Source: Musa acuminata AAA Group (taxonomy: Eukaryota > Streptophyta > Magnoliopsida > Zingiberales > Musaceae). Taken from it: DNA of 64,000 nt. This document shows positions 1-9,380 of the stretch, piece after piece. The stretch spans positions 19,988,001-20,052,000 of the forward strand of contig NC_088331.1 in the NCBI RefSeq assembly GCF_036884655.1, read 5' to 3'. Position numbers and translations under genes: made by a program. How positions within the stretch are numbered: the stretch's first letter is position 1; each line of letters opens with the position of its first letter. Below the pieces are notes generated by a model. That model worked only from the letters and a program-made list of their open reading frames with translations, searched no databases and was not told the origin of the DNA.

Positions 1-774
1 TTCAAATGTTTTATGTCCCAAATCCTTCCTGTTCTTTGGAAGGTTGGTTTGTTCATCATTGTCCTCATCACTTGAGTCATCGCTCAAGTGGCATTCATTT
101 GTCCAGAGTTCCAAATCCTTCCTGTTCTTTGGAAGGTGATTGTGTTCAACATGTTCATCATGTGCATTGTGCACCATTTCATATGTCATCAATGAACCAA
201 TTAGTTCTTCAAGTGGTATGTTGTTTAGATTTTTAGCTTCTTGTATTGCAGTTACTTTTGAATCCCACTTTTTAGAAAGAGAACGCAAAATCTTGTTTAC
301 GAGTTCAAAATCCGAAAAACATTTTCCAAGAGCTCTTAAACTATTGACGACATCCGTGAAACGGGTGTACATGTCGCCTATAGTCTCGCTTGGTTGCATT
401 TGAAAAAACTCAAAATCATGCAATAAAAAGTTAACTTTCGAGTTTTTGACTCTACTAGTTCCCTCGTGCGTGATTTCAAGAATTCGCCAAATGTCAAAAG
501 CCTTTTCACACGTAGAAATCCGATTGAACTCATTTTTGTCTAATGCGCAAAATAAGGCATTCATAGCCTTTGCGTTTAAAGAAAAATTCTTCTTCTCCAA
601 ATCCGACCATTCGTTCATCGGTTTGGAGGGAAGTTGAAAACCGTTTTCAATGATACTCCATAAGTCTAAATTCGTAGAAATCAAGAAAACTCTCATTCGA
701 GTTTTCCAATAAGTGTAGTCCAATCTGTTAAACAATGGTGGACGAAAGACCGAAAAGCCCTCTTGAAGAGCCAT
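1..774 (-). CDS. gag: Copia/Sirevirus Gag, N-terminal 258 codons (element 1)
   Basis: This is the Gag capsid precursor of element 1, which would package element RNA in cytoplasmic particles. I checked the frame codon by codon from the ATG at 774 to the window edge and found no stop. It opens with MALQEGF and has the copia-type gag (UBN2-like) motifs DYTYWKTRMR, NAKAMNALFCALDKNEF and DMYTRFTDVVN. Near codon 215 it has a local duplication: LPKNRKDL occurs twice, about 27 codons apart, where D and F have one copy. The start is fixed by the 37-base leader after the primer site and by identity to the starts in D and F. The C-terminus is not visible. In D and F this Gag lacks a zinc knuckle; I infer the same here. 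Confidence 0.9.
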   Translation of the reverse strand, partial: MALQEGFSVFRPPLFNRLDYTYWKTRMRVFLISTNLDLWSIIENGFQLPSKPMNEWSDLEKKNFSLNAKAMNALFCALDKNEFNRISTCEKAFDIWRILEITHEGTSRVKNSKVNFLLHDFEFFQMQPSETIGDMYTRFTDVVNSLRALGKCFSDFELVNKILRSLSKKWDSKVTAIQEAKNLNNIPLEELIGSLMTYEMVHNAHDEHVEHNHLPKNRKDLELWTNECHLSDDSSDEDNDEQTNLPKNRKDLGHKTFE

Positions 775-810
775 TTCTCTCAGGTGTAAATCCGAAATGA
801 GAAATACCCC

Positions 811-822
811 GCTCTGATACCA
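811..822 (-). other. Primer binding site of element 1
   Basis: The minus strand reads TGGTATCAGAGC two bases inside the LTR, complementary to the 3' end of initiator tRNA-Met. Confidence 0.9.
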
Positions 823-984
823 ATTGTTAGGATCGAGAGCACTAAGAGGGGGGGGGGGTGAATTAGTGCAGCGGAAATCTTACAGCGATTAAAAACTGAA
901 AGGTGCGTTCGTTCGATAAAATCTATTATGATGCAAAAGCCGATTCACAGTTTGTATTTAATCGCAGTTTGCGACTAAGCGCAG

Positions 985-1274
985 ATTGCGTCCAAGTTCA
1001 GTTTACGTCTAAACTCAGTTTTACGTCTAAACGCAGTTTTACGTCTAAACGCAGTTTTACGTCTAAACGCAGTTTTACGTCTAAACGCAGTTTTGCGTCT
1101 GAACGTAGTTTTACGTCTAAACTCAGTTTTACGTCTAAACGCAGTTTTACGTCTAAACGCAGTTTTACGTCTAAACGCAGTTTTGCGTCTGAACGTAGTT
1201 TTACGTCTAAACGCAGTTTTACGTCTAAACGCAGTTTTGCGTCTAAACGCAGTTTTACGTCTAAACACAGATTC
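985..1274. repeat. 18-bp minisatellite in LTR leader, about 16 copies (element 1)
   Basis: The unit is TTTTACGTCTAAACGCAG with point variants (AACTCAG, GAACGTAG). Because 18 is divisible by 3 and the unit has no stop in several frames, both strands look open. It lies downstream of the TATA box, so it is transcribed. Confidence 0.92.
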
Positions 1275-1892
1275 TGAACTTTGAAAAGCGTTTTTATGAA
1301 TGCGCAGAAAGCAATTTGCAGTTATAAATGGAATCAATACGTTAACGTAAACTACAATGTAAAGATCGTACGAAAACACCGATTTACGTCTTAATGCAGA
1401 TTCGGAAAGATCTGAATTTAGAGAATCATTCGTAAAGTTGCAGAAGATAGTTTGCAGTTATAAATAGAATCAAAATGTAAATGTAAACTGCAAGGAAACT
1501 TGTTCGTAAAAGCGCAGAGAGCAGTAGCTATGTAGGAGGTTTGCAGTAATGATAAAGTGCTCAAAATAAACGCAAACCAGAGATTTAGAGTGGTTCGGTC
1601 AGTCTTCACCTACTCCACTTTTGGCTTCCTCCACCGGCGAGGTCACCGACGTCAACTAGGGGCCTTCCTTCAATAGGCGAAGGCCAACTGCCCTTTTACA
1701 GTTTCTCTCCTTTTGACGGGCTCAGGAGACAACCCTAATAGATCCTTTCTCTCCTCTCTTTACAACTCAAGACTTGAAGAACAGAAAAGAGGAGAACTTA
1801 AAGGCTTTTCAACAATTTTGAGCTCAAGAATCACAGAGAAGATCAAGATTTCGGTGTAGGTCTCTTGCTCTTTCTGTGCTGAATGGGTGGGG

Positions 1893-1900
1893 TATTTATA
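1893..1900 (-). promoter_or_regulatory. LTR TATA box (element 1)
   Basis: The minus strand reads TATAAATA in the context GGGGCCTATAAATACCCC, conserved in the D, J and F LTRs. Confidence 0.8.
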
Positions 1901-1940
1901 GGCCCCAACCCAGTTCAAATTTGGAGCTCAAAAAGATCAA

Positions 1941-1958
1941 ATCCCGGAATTCCGGGAT
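1941..1958. promoter_or_regulatory. Perfect 18-bp palindrome in U3
   Basis: ATCCCGGAATTCCGGGAT is fully self-complementary and lies about 40 bp upstream of the TATA box. The same site is kept in F (43287-43304) and, with one or two changes, in D, J and K. Confidence 0.85.
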
Positions 1959-3247
1959 CAGGCGGTTGCACCTCCTGACTGGAGAGGTTGCACCGCCTAG
2001 GAGAGCTCGGAGACTGAGCCCAGGCGGTTGCACCTCTCTGTCAGAGAGGTTGCACCGCCTGAGTCTGGCTTGTTGACTGAGCCTCAGGCGGTGCCACCTC
2101 TTGACTGAGGCGGTTGCACCTCTCTGCCAGAGCTCGAAGACCGAGCTCAGGCGGTGCTACCTCTCTGTCAGAGAGGTTGCACCGCCCAGTCTAGCTCGAA
2201 GACTGAGCTCTGGGCAGTTGCACCTCTTGGCTGGGGCGGTTGCACTGCCCAGTCTCGCTGGGAGACATAGCCTGGGCGGTGCTACCTCCCTGCCTGGGCG
2301 GTTGCACCTCTTTCACTATTTCAGCTCACTTGGTTTGGCTCCAAACTTGGTCCAAACCAGTCCGAACTTGGGCCTAATTGGCCCCTACTTGGGTTATAGG
2401 ATTAACACCTAATCCTAACCCTAATTAAAGTGCTAACTATGAATTTAAAGACATTTTCTAAGCTATTACAAAGTCCGCAAGTCAAGACTTCTTCTGGCGA
2501 GCTTCCGGCAAACTTTCGGCGGTCTTCCGATGAACTCTCGGAAACCATTCTGCGGACTCCCGGCAAGCTCCTAGACTTCACGATTTGATCTTAGCAAGTT
2601 CCAACGAGCTTCTTCGGCAAGCTCCGATCTTTCTCGGCGAGCTCCGCAAACTTCCAACGAACCTTCCGGAGAGCTTCCGAAAAACCCTTCGGCAAGCTCC
2701 CAACTCATTCTCGGCTAGTTCCGGTAGCATTCCCGACGAACCTTCGGACTTCCGTCGAACTCTTGAACTCGCAACAAATCCTTCGCGCTTGACTCCGACA
2801 CTTTGTTTCGCTTTATGTCTTCATCGTTATCATAGTTAATCCTGCACAACAAAACAAAACTTCGATCGAGACAATTAATCCTAAGCAATTTAACCAAGTT
2901 GTCCGGCATGTCATTGGTCCCTCGACGCTTCGTCCGATTCTTCGGCGCATCGTCCTCTCCTGCTGCCTATTGCCCAATCGGCCAGTTGACTCCGCAACTC
3001 CGATATCCTTGGCACAATACTCGCTCTTCTTGGCCCGATGCCCGAGTCCACGGCCCGAAGCCTTCTGTCGATACGTCGACCGATCCACCGGACCGACGTC
3101 CAATCTTCTGACATGTTCCTTCGGCACAACATGATTTTCCTGCTTTAATTGTCTCATCCTGATCGAAGCATCCAGCGTCACTCAAAACGCAGATTAAATC
3201 ATAAACATATATCAAGTAGTTTCATCATCAAAATACGAGATTCAACA

Positions 3248-3408
3248 AAATCCAATGAAGGCATATTTCTTGGATATTCTTCTATTTCTAAAGCTTATTG
3301 TGTCTTTAATAAAAGAACTTTAGTTATTGAGAAATCCAACCATGTCATTTTTAATGAGTTTTTCAAAGTTAAGAAAAATGATCTTGATGATGATTTTGGT
3401 TTTGATAC
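3248..3408 (+). pseudogene. pol: Element 0: copia pol remnant (integrase/RT linker)
   Basis: The + strand encodes [11 protein letters not shown] and NKRTLVIEK followed by the acidic [12 protein letters not shown]. This is the segment between integrase and reverse transcriptase in Sireviruses; compare E at about 35145-35300. It starts exactly where the element 1 LTR ends and stops where the gypsy G LTR begins, so it is the oldest host layer visible. Its last five bases, gatac (3404-3408), are the expected left target duplication of G. Confidence 0.85.
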
Positions 3409-3786
3409 TATTAGGATTATAGTTAGGAGAGTCCTAATTGAAAGGGGCATTCATGTAAAACCTATCTAGCTGACCCCTATTAAAGAGGTGAAGAGGCCGG
3501 CTAAGAATAGGATTAGTTTGGAGATTGCTTCTTAGAGAAGCATTAGGAGTTCGTTAGAAGTAGGAGTCTTGAGTAGAAGTCCTATTAGGAATCTTGAGTA
3601 GGAGTTCTATTAGGAGTTAGAGTTTAGAAGCCATATAAATACTCATATATTCATTATCTTTTAATAAGCAATAAATAAATCTTCTTAGCAGCCTTTGAGT
3701 AGTAATCTGGAGGAAGGAACCCCTCCAAGCAGGCTGATCCCCTAAAGAGATCAACCCCAAGCTTAGAATCCGCAAGGGTTCTACCA
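3409..3786 (+). repeat. 5' LTR of gypsy G (378 bp)
   Basis: It corresponds to the A/B LTR in reverse orientation, with a decayed start (TATTAGGATTATAG for TGTTAGGACTCTAG) and end (TTCTACCA). The TATA box is at 3634-3641. The next bases are CT and then the primer site. Confidence 0.85.
3634..3641 (+). promoter_or_regulatory. LTR TATA box (gypsy G)
   Basis: TATAAATA at the place where A, B and I have the same motif on the minus strand. Confidence 0.65.
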
Positions 3787-3788
3787 CT

Positions 3789-3800
3789 TGGTATCAGAGC
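3789..3800 (+). other. Primer binding site of gypsy G
   Basis: TGGTATCAGAGC, followed by AGC, two bases after the LTR. Confidence 0.9.
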
Positions 3801-3834
3801 AGCTTTCTTGGCATCTCGCTACCCTTCCATAGCC

Positions 3835-4200
3835 ATCGATCAGCCCTCCATAGCCACCCAAAGCAATTCCCACAGTTGCTTAAAAGATCGTCGTCAAATT
3901 CTACCGTCATCTCCACCACCGCGGATCATCCTTTGATCTTCTAGTGAATTACAATAGGTTTTGGTTTCCTACCTTACTACTGCTGCAATTTGGTTATCTT
4001 TATTAAAAAATCCAGCCATCCATCAGCCCTCCACAGCCACCCAAAGCAATTACCACAATTGCTTAAAAGATCATCGTTGAATTCCATCATCATCTCCATC
4101 ACCGTGGATCATCCTTTGATCTCCCTATGAATTGCAATAGGTTCTGGTTTCCTAACTTACTGTTACTGAAATTTAGTTATCCTTATTCAAAAATCCAAAA
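3835..4200 (+). repeat. 183-bp tandem duplication in gypsy G leader
   Basis: The block from about 3835 recurs 183 bases later (CAGCCCTCCA at 3841 and 4024). Both copies carry CCCAAAGCAATT, GCTTAAAAGATC and GGATCATCCTTTGATCT. Gypsy B's leader has the block once (about 28850-29040, minus). The rest of this stretch is untranslated leader with no gene. Confidence 0.85.
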
Positions 4201-4422
4201 AAAATTATTCCTATATTGCTACATAAACTTTTCATCGTAAACTTTTCATCTCTACGATGAAAGATGCACTGCAGAATATAGCTGCATAGCACAGTCTATT
4301 TGATCTTGCTACTATGTTTTCTCTATCCAAATCTTTTAAAAAAATTTACGATAGACACTTCCTAAAAATGGATTTCCCTTTGGTTTCATTAAAAAATTCT
4401 CAATATAAATTACGTACCTTTT

Positions 4423-5767
4423 TTTTAGGATCAAGAGCGGCACTAAGAGTGGGGAGTGAATTAGTACAGTGGAAAACTTTCTCGAATTCAAAAGTCTTTG
4501 TTTCGATTAAAACCAATTCTAACGAAAATGGTTTCGGTTCAATCCGTTTTGGAGAGAATTTGAACTTGAAAGCTTTCGTAAAAGTGCAAGAGAATATTAA
4601 AGAGATTTGTAGTACTGTAAATTACATAAATGAAAAAGCAAACCAGAATTTAGAGTGGTTCGGTCAATGTGACATACATCCACTTTCAGATTCCTCCTCC
4701 GACGAGGTCACCGGCATTCACTAAAAGACTTCCTTCAATAGGCGAAGGCCAACCACATTTTATAGCTCTTTCTCCTTTTGCCAGGTTTAGGGGACAACCC
4801 TTACAAGCCTCACTCCTCTTTCTAGAATGTTTGCAAGGCTAAGAGATGAAGGAGGAGAACTCTTCTCACTTTTACAATACTTTAAGACTCAAGAACTCAA
4901 GATTATGCCAATGCTTTCATGCCCTTTCATGCAAAAAAAGGTGGGGTTTTTATAGGCCCCAATGACTTTAAAAAATGGAGCCGAAAAGTGTCTAATCCCA
5001 GATTTCGGGGGTACTAGCGGTACCACCATCATTACTGGGCAGTACTACCACCTGCAGTCTGACACTGGGCGGTACCATCGCCTAACAGAGCTCAGAGACC
5101 GAGCTCTAGTAGTACCACCACTTGATAGGGGTGGTACCACCACTGGCAGGTAATAACTACCGGTGGTACCACCGCCTAGTCTGAGCAGTACCATCGCCCA
5201 AATAACTTGGGGCACTACTTTCTAGGCGGTGCCACCACCAGCCAAGAATTTAGGGGCTGAATGGGCTGCTAAATTCGACCCAATTCAACCCTATTAAGGG
5301 CCCAGTTGGCCCCTAATTAAGTTAGTGGGATTACCTCCCAATACTAACTTAATTTATGATCTAACTATGACAATTAATACTTAATTGTAGCACTTCTTGT
5401 TCCGGTGCATCAATTGCTCTTCCGGCGAGCTTCCGGCGAACTTCCGGCGAACATTCGACGAACTTTCGGCAATGCTCTAGTGGACTCCCGACAAGGTCCT
5501 GGACTTTACGACAATCTTCTTGGCGAGTTCCGATGAGCTTCTTTGGCAAGCTCCTGGACTTCTCGGTTGGTTCCGACAGAACTTTCGACGAACGTTCGGA
5601 CTTCCGACGAACTCTTGATCTCCCAATGAGATCTCGATCTTGACTCCAGCACAACACCTGCTTTATATCTTACTGCTATCATAGTTAATCATGTACACTT
5701 TTCTCAACATATAGATTAGATCAAATAATTTACAATTGACTTCATCATCAAAATTCGAGATTCAACA
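4423..5767 (-). repeat. 3' LTR of copia C (1,345 bp)
   Basis: It runs from TTTTAGGATCAAGAGC to GAGATTCAACA. Its U3 has GGCGGTACCATCGCC-type repeats (about 5010-5240) and a TATA box at 4947-4954. It is a different LTR subfamily from J and F, although the ends and the CGGCGAGCTTCCGG-rich segment are related. Confidence 0.88.
4947..4954 (-). promoter_or_regulatory. LTR TATA box (copia C, 3' LTR)
   Basis: The minus strand reads TATAAAAA within GGCCTATAAAAACCCC. Confidence 0.65.
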
Positions 5768-5783
5768 ATCTCCCCCTTTTTGA
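5768..5783 (-). other. Polypurine tract of copia C
   Basis: The minus strand reads TCAAAAAGGGGGAGAT directly against the 3' LTR. It is the same sequence as in D, J, E and F. Confidence 0.9.
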
Positions 5784-6299
5784 TGATGATAATCAATTGA
5801 TAACGGAGTTAACCTTAACTCCCCCTATCTATATGCTATACTTGAGAAAAGACATTCTTGAATTCAAGGCCTTTGAATTCAGGAAACAAACTGATAAGAT
5901 AAGTTCATTAAACTTATCAACATACACATTATGATTCCTATCATGATCTAACATTCTCAAAATGATGTCAAGGCATGACATCCATTTTCAAGTATGATAT
6001 TTCAAATATGAAAGATGACTAAGATAGCAATTCATCATTCTATGGCAATATATCAATTGTAAAATAGCAAGTTAAGCTCTAGATATCTTATCATAATGAA
6101 AGAAATTTATCAAGCAAATATTTCAAGTATATATGATGAAATACATTGCATACATTTGTCATCAATTTATCACATTTTGGTATTATTTCTCCCCCATTGT
6201 CATTAATAAAAAGGAAAATAATTCAACAATGTAAGTGTGGTAAAAAAAATTCAACTAAGTTTTACACTCAAAAGTTCTCATCATTAAATGGTATCAACA
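5784..6299 (-). other. Copia C 3' noncoding stretch
   Basis: AT-rich sequence between pol and the 3' LTR. It holds a second, polypurine-like motif CTCCCCCATTGTCATT at about 6189-6206. I see no gene. The last five bases, caaca, are the left target duplication of gypsy A. Confidence 0.8.
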
Positions 6300-6693
6300 T
6301 GTTAGAACCCTTGCAGATTCTAAACTTGGGGTTGATCTCTTTAGGGGATCGGCCTCCTTGGAACTCTATAGGGGTTCCTCCCTCCAAATTACTACTCAAA
6401 GGCTGCAGAAAAGATTCATCTATAGCGTATGAAAAGAGGAGGAATACATGGCTATTTATAGGGCTTCTAAACCCTAACTCCTAATAGGACTCCTACTCAA
6501 GACTCCTACTTCTAGCCAACTCCTAATAGGACTCCTACTCAAGACTCATATTCCTTTACAACTCCTAATTCTTCTCTAAGAAACAACCTCCTAACCCTAG
6601 CCGGCCTCTTCACCTCTTTAATAGGGGTCGGCTTAGGTAGGTTTTACATGAATGTCCCTCTCAATTAGGACTCTCCTAGCTAGAGTCCTAACA
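6300..6693 (-). repeat. 3' LTR of gypsy A (394 bp)
   Basis: It runs TGTTAGAACCC...GTCCTAACA on the + strand. The TATA box is at 6453-6460. Inside it the decamer-like CTCCTAATAGGACTCCTACT recurs. Confidence 0.92.
6453..6460 (-). promoter_or_regulatory. LTR TATA box (gypsy A, 3' LTR)
   Basis: The minus strand reads TATAAATA and is conserved at 51166-51173, 7148-7155, 29218-29225 and 63387-63394. Confidence 0.7.
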
Positions 6694-6710
6694 GACCTGC
6701 CCTCTTCAAA
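6694..6710 (-). other. Polypurine tract of gypsy A
   Basis: The minus strand reads TTTGAAGAGGGCAGGTC next to the 3' LTR. The same tract occurs in B (24832), I (63672) and, modified, in H (60563). Confidence 0.7.
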
Positions 6711-6994
6711 TCAGCCTTGTCCTCGAGGCTGACGATTCATGAATTCTAAGAATTTGAACTTCAAGTCATTATAGTTCTCCTAAGTGGCATCTTCTATTGG
6801 TAGGTTCGCCCACTGTATTAGCACTTCAGTAGTAGGTCGTTGTCATCGAGTCATGATCCGTCGATCAATAATGGTACTTGGCTGGGTCTGAAGTTCTCCT
6901 TGGGTAGTCATATTTGGTGGGTGGCTTTGGGCTGTCTCCAAGCACCTATTTACAACTTCCGTCTGGCCGTCGGTTTGTGGGTGATATGCCATAC
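6694..6994 (-). pseudogene. pol: Gypsy A integrase tail and chromodomain
   Basis: The minus strand encodes [19 protein letters not shown], which contains the last part of the integrase core. This is joined directly to [15 protein letters not shown] and a chromodomain-like end (EVLIQWANLPIEDAT, then FLEF). Chromodomains steer chromovirus integration toward heterochromatin. The direct join shows that the GPY/F-type region usually found between the core and the chromodomain is gone; B and I have the same junction. There are two nonsense changes (an Arg codon to TGA, a Trp codon to TAG). The stretch ends at 6994 because gypsy B is inserted there. Confidence 0.85.
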
Positions 6995-7243
6995 TGTTAG
7001 AACCCTTGCAGATTCTAAACTTGGGGTTGATCTCTTTAGGGGATCGGCCTCCTTGGAACTCTATAGGGGTTCCTCCCTCCAAATTGCGGTTCAAAGGCTG
7101 CAGAAAAGATTCATCTATTGCTTATGAAAAGAGGTGGAATACATGACTATTTATAGAGCTTCTAAACCCAAACTCCTAATAGGACTCTTACTTAAGACTC
7201 CTACTTCTAAACAACTCCTAATAGGACTCCTACTTCTAACCAA
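6995..7243 (-). repeat. 3' LTR of gypsy B, distal part
   Basis: It runs from TGTTAGAACCC to the insertion of element D. The last five bases, accaa, are D's duplication. The TATA box is at 7148-7155. Confidence 0.9.
7148..7155 (-). promoter_or_regulatory. LTR TATA box (gypsy B, 3' LTR)
   Basis: The minus strand reads TATAAATA. Confidence 0.65.
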
Positions 7244-9364
7244 TGTTAGGATCGAGAGCACTAAGAGGGGGGGGGGGGTGAATTAGTGCAGCGGCAAACT
7301 TTCTGCGATTAAAATCGAAAGCTGCGTTTGAACGATAAGGACAACTCTGTATGAGAGTTGATACTAAGCAAGGTTACAGTCAATCTATGCAGGCAGTTTG
7401 CAGCAACGATGAAAACCAGAATATCGGCGCAAACTGAAATCCGACGTTCGTACGAAGAAACAGATTTACGTCTAAGTGCCGATTCGTAAATCACTTGTTT
7501 AGATAAAACGCAGTTTAAGAAGAAGTATAAAGACAGTGTGCTACTATTGTACAGCTCAAAAAGTAATATGCAAAAAGCAGATTTACGTCTAAACGCAGAT
7601 TTATGTCTAAACGCAGATTTACGTCTGAACTTTGAAACTCGTTTGTAAAATCGCAGAAGGCAGTATGCAGTTGAAATCAAGACGTAAACGTAAATTGAAA
7701 TCTGATGATTGTACGAGGAAAGTCGATTTACGTCTAAATGCAGTTTTACGTCTAAATGCAGATTTTCATCTAAAACTTGAAACTCGTTCGTAAAATTGCA
7801 GAGGGCAGTAAGCTATTGAGAAGTTTGCAGTGAAGGTAAAATACTCAAAAGAAATGCAAACCGAGATTTAGAGTGGTTCGGTCAATCTTGACCTACTCCA
7901 CTTTTGGCTTCCTCCACCGACGTCAACTAGAAGCCTTCCTTCAATAGGCGAAGGCCAACCACCCTCTTATAGATTCACTCCTTTTTACGGGCTTAGGAGA
8001 CAACCCTTACATAAGTTTTCTCTCCTCTCTTTACAATTCAAATTTGAAGAATAGAAGGAGGAGAACTAGCAGTTTTGAGCTCTAAGAAACACAGAAAGAC
8101 AGCAAGATTTCGAGTCTATGTGCTATGCTTTCAGTGCTGAATGGGTGGGGTATTTATAGGCCCCAACCCAGTTCAAATTTGGAGCTCAAATCTGTCAATT
8201 CTCGGAATTCCGGGATCGGGCGGTTGCACCTCCTAACTGGGGCGGTTGCACCGCTTGGCAGAGCTCGAAGACTGAGCCTCTGGGCGGTGCCACCTCTGTC
8301 AGGGGCGGTTGCACCTCTCTGCCAGAGCTCGAAGACTGAGCTCAGGCGGTTGCACGTCCTGACTGGGGCGGTTGCACCGCCTGGCAGAGCTCAAAACTTG
8401 AGCTTAGGCGGTGCCACCTCTTGTCAAGAGAGGTTGCACCGCCCAGTCTCGCTCGGAGACTGAGCCCAGGCGGTTGCACCTCCTGGTTGGGGCGGTTGCG
8501 CCTCTTGGCACTATTTCAGATCATTGGTTGGGCTCCAAACTTGGCCCAAACCAGTCCGAATTCGGGCCCAATTGGCCCCTAATCGGGTTATAAGATTAAC
8601 ACCTAATCTTAACTCTAATTAACGTGCTAACTATGAATTTAAAGACATTTCTTAAGCTATTACAAAGTCCGCAAGTCAAGACTTCTTTCGGCGAGCTTCC
8701 GGTGAACTTCCGGCGGTTTTCCGATAAACTCTCGGAAACCATTCTACGGACTCCCGGCAAGCTCCTAGACTTCACGATTTGATCTTGGCGAGTTCCGACG
8801 AGCTTCTTTGGCAAGCTTCTGGACTTCTCGGATTTGTTCCCGCAAAACCTCCGACGACCGTCCGAACTTCCGTCGAACTCTCGAACTCCCAACGTGATCA
8901 TAGTCTTGACTCCAGCGCAACTCCAGCTACATGTCTTACTTTCATCGTAGTTAATCCTGCACACTCAAAACAAAAACTTCGATCGAGACAATTAATCCTA
9001 AGCAATTAACCAAGTTGTCCGGCATGTCATTGATCCCTCGACGCTTCGTCCGATTCTTTGGCGCATCGTCCTTTCCTGCAGCCTATTGCCCAATCGGCCA
9101 GTTGACTCTACAACTCCGATATCCTTGGCACAATACCCACTCTTCTTGGCCCGATGCCCGAGTCCATAGCCCGTAGCCTTCTGTCGATACGTCGACCGAT
9201 CCACCGGCCCGACGTCCAATCTTCTGACATGTTCCTCCGGCACAACATGATGTTCTTGCTTTATTTGTCTCATCCTCATCGAAGCACCCTGCGCCACTCA
9301 AGACTCAGATTAAATCATAAACATATATCAAGTAGTTTCATCATCAAAATACGAGATTCAACAA
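7244..9364 (-). repeat. 3' LTR of element D (2,121 bp)
   Basis: TGTTAGGATCGAGAGC...GAGATTCAACA. It has the U3 block shared by 1, D and F (about 8940-9330), GC-rich U3 repeats (about 8215-8510), a TATA box at 8151-8158 and only a few copies of the 18-bp minisatellite (about 7575-7640). Confidence 0.92.
8151..8158 (-). promoter_or_regulatory. LTR TATA box (element D, 3' LTR)
   Basis: The minus strand reads TATAAATA in the shared GGGGCCTATAAATACCCC context. Confidence 0.75.
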
Positions 9365-9380
9365 TCTCCCCCTTTTTGAT
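9365..9380 (-). other. Polypurine tract of element D
   Basis: The minus strand reads TCAAAAAGGGGGAGAT against the 3' LTR. Confidence 0.9.

Larger units (their letters stand above)
1..3247 (-). mobile_element. Element 1: Sirevirus-type copia, gag-only subfamily, 5' part
   Basis: This copia element reads on the minus strand. Its 5' LTR lies at 825-3247, its primer site at 811-822, and its gag runs off the left edge. The LTR matches those of elements D and F, including the extra U3 block that J lacks, so I place it in the gag-only subfamily. Its right flank (3248) is copia coding sequence of opposite orientation, so it is inserted in element 0. The candidate target duplication is aaatc (3248-3252); its partner is outside the window, as is any pol. 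Confidence 0.88.
825..3247 (-). repeat. 5' LTR of element 1 (2,423 bp)
   Basis: On the + strand it starts TGTTAGGATCGAGAGC and ends GAGATTCAACA, so the transcribed strand reads TGTTGAATCTC...CCTAACA. In transcription order it has a U3 block shared only with D and F (about 2800-3210), a long U3 with GC-rich repeats (about 1958-2312), a palindrome (1941-1958), a TATA box (1893-1900), and an 18-bp minisatellite in the leader (about 985-1274). The GC-rich repeats create long open frames on both strands that I do not regard as genes. Confidence 0.9.
3409..4422 (+). mobile_element. Gypsy G, left part: 5' LTR and leader
   Basis: This Ty3/Gypsy element reads on the + strand. It has an LTR (3409-3786), a primer site and part of the untranslated leader. 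It is cut at 4422 by copia C and resumes at 58284. The duplicated ctttt (4418-4422 and 58284-58288) proves continuity. Its leader is homologous to the minus-strand leaders of gypsy A and B. Confidence 0.88.

Noticed and set aside
811..822. Possible tRNA gene pieces at GCTCTGATACCA
   Set aside because: Only the 12-15 bases complementary to the tRNA 3' end are present. They are primer binding sites beside LTRs.
1010..1275. CRISPR-like array of short direct repeats
   Set aside because: Units are contiguous without unique spacers, and the host is a plant. It is an LTR minisatellite.
975..1379. Open frames of 60-134 codons with FRRKTA or LRLNAV periods, also in F, D and J LTRs
   Set aside because: They are the 18-bp minisatellite read in different frames and strands. 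The period is a multiple of three and has no stop, so openness is automatic.
1876..2412. Repeated LHLLTGAVAPP-like frames in every J/D/F-type LTR
   Set aside because: These come from the GC-rich U3 repeats. They lie upstream of the TATA box, exist on both strands and change frame with repeat number.
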